Source: Leptospira sp. 96542
GTDB taxonomy: Bacteria > Spirochaetota > Leptospiria > Leptospirales > Leptospiraceae
Direction of reading: 5' to 3'
NCBI GenBank assembly: GCA_029310945.1
Contig: JARJFC010000026.1
Coordinates: 1 to 56,248 of the forward strand
Length of the DNA stretch: 56,248 nt
Shown here: piece after piece, positions 8,747 through 16,578 of the stretch
Numbering within the stretch: position 1 is the stretch's first letter
How the letters are laid out: each line of letters opens with the position of its first letter
The notes under the pieces: model-generated
Told to the model about the DNA's origin: nothing
Database searches by the model: none
Seen by the model: only the letters and a program-made list of their open reading frames with translations
Position numbers and translations under genes: made by a program

Positions 8747-10110
8747 AAAAGAAACAATATTTTATTTTCGCTTGGTTAATATTTGTTAGCTGTGATCGAT
8801 CTATTTTCCCCTTGGAAACTTTGTTACCGTTTTTGGACGATAAATCTCCAAAGGTACTATTTTCAACCCCTTATATGGGAGAAAAAAATCTACCGCAACA
8901 ACAATCAGTCTATGTTCAATTTGACCAGGCAATGAATATCAATTCTTGTGCTCAGGCGTTCTCAATCTCACCACAAATTATTGGTTTCTTTGAGTTAAGT
9001 GATATTAGTTTGCGTTTTACACCAAATAATTTATTAAACTTCGGATCTTATAGTTTTAACGTAACAAAAAATTGTGAATCCACAAATGGAACTGACCTTC
9101 GAGACATTCATACAGTTAACTTTTCCGTCGGGGATTCCAATATGGCAGGCTCAAATCCTTCGATCAAATCGATTTTTGTATATGCAGGTACTCCATTAGA
9201 ATGTAATAATTTAGCAGGCCAGAAGAAAGATATCGTAGCAGAAAATCTAACAAATATTTGTGTTAGGTATCCACATATAAATCCGATAGAAATCAATTTC
9301 TCAAAGGAGATGAATCGGCTCCAGACCGAATCTTCTATACGGATTAACCCAGCAATCCCTGGCGAATTTCAGTGGAGTGAAAATGATACAAGGCTCGTGT
9401 TCCATCCTGATACAAAATTCCAATATGGAACTCGTTACTCTTTAACAGTATCAGAATTTGCAAGTTCTAAGTCCGGTGTGAGGATTAGCCAATCGCAAAC
9501 GTATAGTTTCTTAGCAGGAGGAATCGTAGGAGAATATCCTTTTGTGCAGGCAGTTGGTGTGGCTTCGCAAAATTGTCCAGATCATTATCCTGGTGTTGGT
9601 TCTACTTCTGGTGCAAACTGGAATGCAAACTCTTGTTATTGGGACAATAGTCTACCTATTTTGAATCCTTCAAACTATACTTTTAGAGGAGGGGATGATG
9701 GCAGCGGTGGTTTAAATTTAAGTTTTGCTTGTGCTGATCAAAATACAGATAATTTCAAACTCATTTTTTCCAAATATATGGAAATAAATACTACCTTGAA
9801 TGCGGTTCGCTTGAGGAGGCTTTCGCCACCAACAAGTATTATACAATTGTCAAGTTGGGAATGGAAGGATTGCCAAACGTTTTATCCTTTTGGCTGTAGG
9901 GTTTTGGAACTTCGATTTGCAGAACAAGAAGCATCCTGCAACGGATCGGTGTTTGGAAATGCAGTTACCTTGGGGGATTTTAATTTGCAAAGATCGGACA
10001 ATACCCCTCTTGGATTTCCATATTATATGATTTCTGTTGATACATCTGCAGAAGATAGTTTCGGAATCAACTTACAAACTAATTTTAGTTTTACGATGGA
10101 AGCAAAATGA
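8743..10110 (+). CDS. lipoprotein with two bacterial Ig-like (Big_5) domains
   Basis: A 455-residue predicted lipoprotein: basic MKKK start, hydrophobic core and lipobox VSC at about residue 17. At least two Ig-like domains of the Big_5 type are visible: about residues 35-130 ('P...ST.PYMGEKNLP....VYVQFDQAMN') and about 165-265 ('INPIEINFSKEMNRLQTESSIRINP...YGTRYSLTVSE'). Several cysteines in the last third suggest disulfides. Big_5 domains usually occur in surface or cell-envelope proteins. It overlaps the TolC gene by four bases, so it is translationally coupled to it, and it may be an accessory surface component of the same system. Confidence 0.75.
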   Translation: MKKKQYFIFAWLIFVSCDRSIFPLETLLPFLDDKSPKVLFSTPYMGEKNLPQQQSVYVQFDQAMNINSCAQAFSISPQIIGFFELSDISLRFTPNNLLNFGSYSFNVTKNCESTNGTDLRDIHTVNFSVGDSNMAGSNPSIKSIFVYAGTPLECNNLAGQKKDIVAENLTNICVRYPHINPIEINFSKEMNRLQTESSIRINPAIPGEFQWSENDTRLVFHPDTKFQYGTRYSLTVSEFASSKSGVRISQSQTYSFLAGGIVGEYPFVQAVGVASQNCPDHYPGVGSTSGANWNANSCYWDNSLPILNPSNYTFRGGDDGSGGLNLSFACADQNTDNFKLIFSKYMEINTTLNAVRLRRLSPPTSIIQLSSWEWKDCQTFYPFGCRVLELRFAEQEASCNGSVFGNAVTLGDFNLQRSDNTPLGFPYYMISVDTSAEDSFGINLQTNFSFTMEAK

Positions 10111-10703
10111 TTCGAATATTCTATATCGTATCTTTAGCCTTCGGTTTAGGGTTTTGTAAATCTAATCCCTACTCTGCTACATTCCATAAGGTTTCGAAGA
10201 AAAATCCATCCATTGTTCTCATTGGTCCGATTAAGATACATGCCTCTGATCAAACACTATTTTTAAGACCACTCATCAAAGAAACATTGTTCATCAATTT
10301 ATTAGAAAATGGTTATATGGTCGAGGTTTTGGAAAATGAGAATTATGTTTTAGATCACCATCTTTCTGATATAAAAGTTAACCAAGCTGATTCATTTTTT
10401 ACAAACAGAATGATCGGTGAAGTTTTACAAAATAATTCGAATGCAGATTTTTTGACAAAAAAACAAATCCAAAACCTAACCAAATCGATAAATTATAAAC
10501 ACTATATCCAAGGTTTGGTTGTCATTAAAGATAAAAATGATTTTGAAAAAAATATTTCTGAAGGAAGTATTTATTTTCATCTTTACGATGAAAATGGAAA
10601 CTTAACTGGAATATTACGAAACGAATTTGAATTAAATCGAAAAATGAATTGGGAAGACGTTCAGAAAGCAATCAGCTTAGTTATCTCAGAAATGGAGAAT
10701 TAG
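10107..10703 (+). CDS. uncharacterised small lipoprotein of the export operon
   Basis: A 198-residue protein with a short signal peptide and a lipobox-like GFC at about residue 17, followed by SNPYS. The rest is mixed alpha/beta with a strand IVLIGPIKI and a C-terminal segment 'IYFHLYDENGNLTGILRNEF', recalling periplasmic assembly lipoproteins, but no family is recognised. The start overlaps the previous stop (ATGA), and the next gene begins 4 bases after its stop. The tight coupling implies a role in the same envelope machine. Confidence 0.65.
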   Translation: MIRIFYIVSLAFGLGFCKSNPYSATFHKVSKKNPSIVLIGPIKIHASDQTLFLRPLIKETLFINLLENGYMVEVLENENYVLDHHLSDIKVNQADSFFTNRMIGEVLQNNSNADFLTKKQIQNLTKSINYKHYIQGLVVIKDKNDFEKNISEGSIYFHLYDENGNLTGILRNEFELNRKMNWEDVQKAISLVISEMEN

Positions 10704-10706
10704 TTT

Positions 10707-11354
10707 ATGAAATATATATTACCGATTGTTTTCTTTGTTATCATTCATTGTGCTAATGGAAGTGAAACCATAAACGAAAATTATTTTTTGGCAAAAGGTT
10801 ATTTTGCAAAAGGAGATCTTAAAAATGCGAGCGAATATTTGTACCGAGTATATAATGAGGATTCAAATTTTAAAGACACCAGTTTGTATTTGATCAAAAC
10901 TGAATTTTATAAAGGAAATTTTGATAAATCCTTAGCTTTATGTGAAGATAACATAAAAAATAAAAAACTTTTAATCCCGTCTCGCACATTCAAACTTAGG
11001 ATGCATTATTTAAAAGGAGAAGATCATAAAACTCTAATTAACGAAGTAAACGAATTACTTTCGGAGGATTCAGGCAATTTAGAAGTTCTCTTAATTGCGG
11101 CGGAGATTCATGCAAAAATTGGAAACCTTTCCGATGCAATTTTATTCTACAAAAGGATCATATTAGAATCGAGTAAAATCCAACAAGCAGAATCAAATTT
11201 AAAAAATTTGATAAGAAAGTTTAACTTGGAAGATGATTCAGATTTTTATCTACACCAACAGTCCAAAAACTTTTCAAACTCTTACACAAACTTGAACTCA
11301 GTAAAAAATTCGATTCCACAAAAAATCAAAGATCAAATCAAAGGAGAAAAATAG
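10707..11354 (+). CDS. TPR-like lipoprotein
   Basis: A 215-residue protein with a probable lipoprotein signal (MKYILPIVFFVIIHC, cysteine at residue 15). The body has helical pairs typical of tetratricopeptide repeats, for example 'YFLAKGYFAKGDLKNASEYLYRVY' (about 26-50) and 'LLIAAEIHAKIGNLSDAILFYKRII' (about 129-154). Such proteins act as scaffolds for protein complexes, here on the periplasmic side of a membrane. It is spaced 4 bases from the upstream gene and one base from the downstream one. Confidence 0.7.
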   Translation: MKYILPIVFFVIIHCANGSETINENYFLAKGYFAKGDLKNASEYLYRVYNEDSNFKDTSLYLIKTEFYKGNFDKSLALCEDNIKNKKLLIPSRTFKLRMHYLKGEDHKTLINEVNELLSEDSGNLEVLLIAAEIHAKIGNLSDAILFYKRIILESSKIQQAESNLKNLIRKFNLEDDSDFYLHQQSKNFSNSYTNLNSVKNSIPQKIKDQIKGEK

Positions 11355-11355
11355 T

Positions 11356-12033
11356 ATGTTGAAACGTGTAACTTTTCGCAATGTATGGGACCAATACAGA
11401 AGGATTCTCTGGCCAAACCCAAAGGATCTGACTCAAAAAGAAACGAAAGAAATATTTAAAACATCATTACATAACTTACTATTTGTATCGGGAGTTTATA
11501 CAATCCTATATTTTTTGTTTTTTGGAATTAATTATACGAAATACAATGAATATAACGAAAAAATCATCAACCAAATTGAACAAACCGGAAGTTCAAAATT
11601 TTTAGTATTACTAAACACATATCCTGGAAATATAATCTACATTTTTCTTAGCATATTGGTTTTTTCTGGTTTTATGTTCATATTCACTTATATTCTAAAC
11701 TTTATCTTAGAGTTGGATGTGAGAACCATTAGCAAACAATTTGCGTTTGTTTTACGTTCGATCGGCTCGATTTTTTCAATATTTCCAATTTTACTAATAT
11801 TCAATACTATTTCTACTATTAGCGGGCAAATCGATTCCTTCCAAGCTTCGTTAATGGTTGTTGTATGGAGTATTCTCTTCTTATCTACATTTATCGTTTC
11901 AACCAGAACCTATATTTTAGACAATCTTTATAATTTTGAACAACCCAAAAGGAGAGCATTCTTAGTATGGGCTTTGTCTTTTGTCTTTATCGCAAATTTT
12001 ATGTTTGGCGTATTGTTCGGTAAATCATTGTGA
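11356..12033 (+). CDS. multi-pass membrane protein, Yip1-like
   Basis: A 225-residue integral membrane protein with about five hydrophobic segments (roughly residues 36-56, 95-120, 130-150, 165-185 and 203-222) after a soluble N-terminus containing RRILWPNP. The 'W..i...P' N-terminus and the segment layout resemble the Yip1 domain family, whose bacterial members often lie in operons with transporters; the assignment is tentative. Its stop overlaps the GTG start of the adaptor gene. Confidence 0.55.
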   Translation: MLKRVTFRNVWDQYRRILWPNPKDLTQKETKEIFKTSLHNLLFVSGVYTILYFLFFGINYTKYNEYNEKIINQIEQTGSSKFLVLLNTYPGNIIYIFLSILVFSGFMFIFTYILNFILELDVRTISKQFAFVLRSIGSIFSIFPILLIFNTISTISGQIDSFQASLMVVVWSILFLSTFIVSTRTYILDNLYNFEQPKRRAFLVWALSFVFIANFMFGVLFGKSL

Positions 12034-13523
12034 AGAATATAATACAGTTTTTTGAGTCTATTCCTTATCTGAAAAAAATAATAATGGGTGGGCTTATATA
12101 TTTAATCCTTGGTTTGATTTATTCCAATTGCACCTGGGAATCCATTCGGATACGAATGCCTCTGATCACAAAGGGATTTTATTCAAACAAATTATCGATT
12201 CTATCCATTTACAAGAATTGGGTTTCAGAAAATAACAAAACAGAACTCAAGGCGGAATTGATTGAAGTAAAAATTAAGAAAATTGAATATACTGAAGAAT
12301 TCCCTAAAATTGAATCATCGGCAATTTTAGAACCCATTCAAAAAATTGATATTTTTTCTAAAGTGAGCGGTCGTATCGAAAAGATATTCGTAAAAGATGG
12401 AGAGCAAGTTTTCAAAGGTCAAAAATTAGCAAAACTTGATACATTGTCTTTCGAATTGGATTTGTTAAAACAAAGGGCGGCTTTTGAATCTGCTTTATCA
12501 CAATTTAATCTGACAAAGAGTAAATTAGAAAACGCTGAAAAACAAGTGGAAGTTAAACTTGCAGAAATTGAAAAAAGGAAAGCTCTTCTTGAAAGAACAA
12601 AGAATGAATATAGCCGAATGCTTGAAATCCAATCAAAGAAGAAAAACTTATATGATAATGGTGTAATTTCATTAGAAGAATTAGAAACAATCAATTTAGA
12701 AGTAAATTCTAAATTCACTAATGTACATAATGCATTAAAAGATTTAGAAATGATTGAATTTGGCTATCGAGACATTGACATAACCAATGGCGGTTTACAA
12801 TTACCATTAAATCAGAAACAGCGATTGCAAATATTCAAAAATCTGAATACGAAAATTGAAAGATCGGAGGTTGAAGTCGCTGAGAAAAATATAGAAGTTG
12901 CGAAAGTAAATATAAAAGCGACAGAGATGTTAATCAAAGAAGGAGTTCTCGTGTCCCCATCCAATGGTTATGTGTCAAAAATTAATCATTCACCAGGTGA
13001 ATTGGTAACTGCAGGGGGAAGCGGAACTTTGCCAATACTCACCATCGTAGATATTTCCAAATTGGTTGTTGTATTGTCGGTAAACGAAAAAGATTTGTCA
13101 AATTTTAAAGTTGGACAAGATACTTTGGTTTCTATCGAAAATAACACGGGAACACCTAAGAATGCAAAAGTCAAAAGAATCAACCCATTGATTGATTCCA
13201 AAACACATACTGCTGAAGTTAAAATTGAGCTGAATAATCGAAAACTAGAACTAAGGCCAGGAATGTTTGTCCGTTCAGAAACGATCGTCGGCTCGTTACG
13301 CAAGTTAATAAAAATAAATGCGGAAGCAATCCAGATAAATGAAAACCAAAATGCATCAGTCTATGTCATAAGGGAGAATAGAGCCTTTAGTACTTCGATA
13401 GAATTATCAGAGAAAGTTGGTGAAGATTATGTAATTAAAAGAGGCTTAAAAGAAGGTGACGAAGTGGCAATGACCAAAATTAATTTGTTATACGATGGTG
13501 TTAAAGTGAAAGCTAATAATTAA
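12030..13523 (+). CDS. periplasmic adaptor (membrane fusion protein) of an RND-type system
   Basis: A 497-residue HlyD/AcrA-type adaptor that bridges an inner-membrane transporter and a TolC channel. A single N-terminal membrane anchor is at about residues 16-33. A first half-lipoyl segment ends around 'SGRIEKIFVKDGEQVFKGQ', then a long coiled-coil hairpin (about 140-300), the second lipoyl half ('SPSNGYVSKINHSPGELV'), and beta-barrel plus membrane-proximal domains with 'LRPGMFVRSE'. The start is GTG at 12030, overlapping the previous stop by four bases. The neighbours (TolC-like gene upstream, two RND genes downstream) complete a tripartite assembly. Confidence 0.88.
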   Translation: MKNIIQFFESIPYLKKIIMGGLIYLILGLIYSNCTWESIRIRMPLITKGFYSNKLSILSIYKNWVSENNKTELKAELIEVKIKKIEYTEEFPKIESSAILEPIQKIDIFSKVSGRIEKIFVKDGEQVFKGQKLAKLDTLSFELDLLKQRAAFESALSQFNLTKSKLENAEKQVEVKLAEIEKRKALLERTKNEYSRMLEIQSKKKNLYDNGVISLEELETINLEVNSKFTNVHNALKDLEMIEFGYRDIDITNGGLQLPLNQKQRLQIFKNLNTKIERSEVEVAEKNIEVAKVNIKATEMLIKEGVLVSPSNGYVSKINHSPGELVTAGGSGTLPILTIVDISKLVVVLSVNEKDLSNFKVGQDTLVSIENNTGTPKNAKVKRINPLIDSKTHTAEVKIELNNRKLELRPGMFVRSETIVGSLRKLIKINAEAIQINENQNASVYVIRENRAFSTSIELSEKVGEDYVIKRGLKEGDEVAMTKINLLYDGVKVKANN

Positions 13524-13524
13524 A

Positions 13525-16500
13525 ATGTCAAAAATTCAATTTAGTTTCATTCTTAAGAATAGAATTTTTTTCATTATGATTTTTGGTATTTTGTTTATAT
13601 TTGGATTGATTTTTAGTTCGAGTCTACCAATCGCTTTCCTTCCAAATATTGAACTTCCGAAGTTGACGGTCATAACGAACTACGAGAATGCTTCGGTAGT
13701 CGATGTAGAAAATTTGGTGACCAAACCTATATTACATATACTTAACACAACACACAACCTAGATAAGATAGAAACGGAAACGATGGATTCTGTCTCAATC
13801 ATAAAAATGTCATTTCGCTTCGAAACGGATTTAGCCCATACGGTTCTAGAAATTAGAGAAAAGTTGGACATGATCCGTGATATTCTTCCAAAAGAAACAA
13901 ACAAACCAGTAATTGCGAAACTGAATCCAGATTTAAAGCCTTTCTTTCAAATATTATTTACTTCGCATATTACTTCAGATGAAAAAAATCTTAAAAGTTA
14001 TGTAAACTCCCAGGTTCTTCATTTATTTGATAGAATAGAAGGTGTAGCCTCTACAGAAATCTTAGGAGGTTACGATAGAGAAATTAAAATCACTCTCGAT
14101 CCGAAGAAATTAGATTTTTATCATATTCCAATTGGTGAAATAAAACAGAAAATTATAAACCAAAATAAGAACATTCCCGCTGGCCAGCTGCCTTATGAAA
14201 ACAAAGATCTTCTGATTCGTTCTAAATCAGAATTTGAAACTATCGATGACATTAAGAATATAATCTTGCATTCTGGAACGAAACTTGATCATTTTCGATT
14301 GCAGGATTTAGCAGAAATTAAAGAAGGTTATCAAAGAAAAAATAGTTATACTTCGTTCAATGGCAAAGAATCCGTAATTGTGAATATCATTAGGGAGCCT
14401 GGCAAAAATTCCGTTGCCCTTGCAGATGAAATTAAGAACACTATTTATAAACATACAGATATATTTCAAAATTTTGCAAATTGCCAAATTGTCTATGACG
14501 AATCAGAATTCATTATGCAAACTATCAAAAGTTTGGTGCTAAGTCTTTGCATTGGAGCAATATCTGCTTTTTTTTGTTTGTATTGGATTTTAAGAAATCC
14601 AATCAGTCCTATTCTACTTTTGACAACGATTCCAATCACAATTTTTATCAGTGTATTCTTTTTTAATCTATTTGGTATCACTTTCAACATGATGAGTATG
14701 GGTGGCCTCGCTATTGGAATTGGGATGTTGTATGATTCTGGAAATGTAGTTTTATCCGGTATCGAGCGAATATTAGCAGAATCGATTGAGTTGGAAAAGG
14801 CTATTTTGATTGGACTGAGTGAAGTGTTTCAATCAGTAACGGCTGCAACATTAACAACTGTCATAGTCTTTGTGCCAATTGTTTTTTTGGAAAATATAGT
14901 CGGTATTTTATTTTCAGAAATGGCACTTACGATTGTAATTACAATCATAGTTAGTTATTTCTGTTCAATATTTTTACTTCCGATTTTGGTTTTATATTTT
15001 TATCCTTATCGAAACAAAAATTCATACAATAATGAAAATCGAATAATTGAAAAACTAAGGGGCAAATTTCTAAGTTCATTGGACAAAGTGTTCGATCATA
15101 AAAGAAAGTTATTGTATTTTTTGTTTTTTATGATTCTCTTTGGAATTTCATTTTTATTACAATTAAAATTTGATTTTTTACCAAAGATTCCAAGTAATTC
15201 ATATCGAGTTTCCATTCAATTTCCACATGGAACAAAGTTTAATAGAATGCTTTCTGTTTCGCAACAAATGGAAAATCAGTTGATTGCAGATAAAAATATT
15301 TCGAATATTCTGATGCATGTTGGTAGCGAAGAAAATCAAAATATATTTACATTAAATTCTAAAAAGGATCAATTCAAATCTACCATTGAATTTAGTTTAA
15401 ATGAAAATTCAGATTTTGATCCAATAAAAATAAATTCGATTCTCTCGAAATTTCAAAATGATGAAGAAATTCAAGTATGGTATGAAGATAAAATAGGAAT
15501 TTTCGATTCATTTGCCAGCCCAAATTCTAATCGGTTGGAATTTAAAATTTATGGTGAGAACTTATTAACACTGGCCGAAATCGGAGAAGTTTTAAAACAA
15601 AAAATTGCAAACAATACTTACATACGAACGTTACATTTGGGGATGGAAGCGCAAACGAAAGAATTAGTATTAAAATCTAAGAAAGAACGATTGCTTCTAT
15701 TTGGAATTTCAGAAGAGGAACTTGCTTCTTTTTTGACACTTGGTTTTATTGGAGATTTTGTAACTGAAACATATAATAAAAATAAAATTCGAATGTACTT
15801 AAAAAATGATGATCTGCATGACATTGGATCACTTATAAACCTTAATTTAATTACTAAATTTGGTACGAACATTGCTTTACATAATTTGGTAGATATTGAA
15901 GAAGATAAACAATCGACCGTAATATTAAGGGAAGGATTGTTTTTATATAATTATTTGCAAATCCATTTGAAAGATGGTTTTGAGAATAAAAAAGAAGAAA
16001 TATATGATTTGGCAAAAAATTTTGTTTTACCAAATGGTGTTAGATTGTTCGTATCTCAAGATTCAGATTTTATAAAGACTGCTTTGATTCCATTATTTTA
16101 TTCATTTTTGTTGTCCATTCTTATGATTTACATGTTGTTAAGCGGATTGTATGAATCTTTTCGATTGTCATTTTTATTGGTCTTGATTGCTCCGATTGTT
16201 TTGATTCTAGTGTTTCCATTTTCATATATTTTTAATTCAAATTTCAATGTAAGTAGTTTCATCGGTTTAATTCTATTACTAGGCGTAGTTGTTGATAATT
16301 CGGCTTTGTTTTATGAATATTTTTCCATCGGTTTAAAATCAAATTTACTTAAAATACCTGCAGCGAAATTTGCTTCGAATGAAATATTTAAAACCATGAT
16401 TATGAACAATTCGACATCTATACTAGGTATGTTGCCAATCGCAGTTGGCCTTGGTTTTGGAAATGAATTTCAATATCCCTTGAGCATCGTGATTGTATTT

Positions 16501-16578
16501 GGCCTTATCATTTCAACTTTTGTAAGTTTGTATTTATTACCAGTTGTTTTCTCAACCTTTTATAAGGAAAATATGTGA
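13525..16578 (+). CDS. RND-family inner-membrane transporter subunit 1
   Basis: A 1017-residue RND permease with the classical topology: TM1, a large periplasmic domain, TM2-6 (about residues 335-480), TM7, a second periplasmic domain and TM8-12 (about 855-1010). In TM4 the segment MLYDSGNVV places D404 where AcrB-type pumps have their first essential Asp, but the second Asp is S405. In TM10, VVVDNSALF has D924 where AcrB has Lys940. A charged relay therefore exists but is unusual, so proton coupling may be altered. The gene begins 1 base after the adaptor stop, and its stop overlaps the next RND gene. The substrate cannot be told from sequence; export of the giant protein downstream is a hypothesis. 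Confidence 0.88.
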   Translation: MSKIQFSFILKNRIFFIMIFGILFIFGLIFSSSLPIAFLPNIELPKLTVITNYENASVVDVENLVTKPILHILNTTHNLDKIETETMDSVSIIKMSFRFETDLAHTVLEIREKLDMIRDILPKETNKPVIAKLNPDLKPFFQILFTSHITSDEKNLKSYVNSQVLHLFDRIEGVASTEILGGYDREIKITLDPKKLDFYHIPIGEIKQKIINQNKNIPAGQLPYENKDLLIRSKSEFETIDDIKNIILHSGTKLDHFRLQDLAEIKEGYQRKNSYTSFNGKESVIVNIIREPGKNSVALADEIKNTIYKHTDIFQNFANCQIVYDESEFIMQTIKSLVLSLCIGAISAFFCLYWILRNPISPILLLTTIPITIFISVFFFNLFGITFNMMSMGGLAIGIGMLYDSGNVVLSGIERILAESIELEKAILIGLSEVFQSVTAATLTTVIVFVPIVFLENIVGILFSEMALTIVITIIVSYFCSIFLLPILVLYFYPYRNKNSYNNENRIIEKLRGKFLSSLDKVFDHKRKLLYFLFFMILFGISFLLQLKFDFLPKIPSNSYRVSIQFPHGTKFNRMLSVSQQMENQLIADKNISNILMHVGSEENQNIFTLNSKKDQFKSTIEFSLNENSDFDPIKINSILSKFQNDEEIQVWYEDKIGIFDSFASPNSNRLEFKIYGENLLTLAEIGEVLKQKIANNTYIRTLHLGMEAQTKELVLKSKKERLLLFGISEEELASFLTLGFIGDFVTETYNKNKIRMYLKNDDLHDIGSLINLNLITKFGTNIALHNLVDIEEDKQSTVILREGLFLYNYLQIHLKDGFENKKEEIYDLAKNFVLPNGVRLFVSQDSDFIKTALIPLFYSFLLSILMIYMLLSGLYESFRLSFLLVLIAPIVLILVFPFSYIFNSNFNVSSFIGLILLLGVVVDNSALFYEYFSIGLKSNLLKIPAAKFASNEIFKTMIMNNSTSILGMLPIAVGLGFGNEFQYPLSIVIVFGLIISTFVSLYLLPVVFSTFYKENM

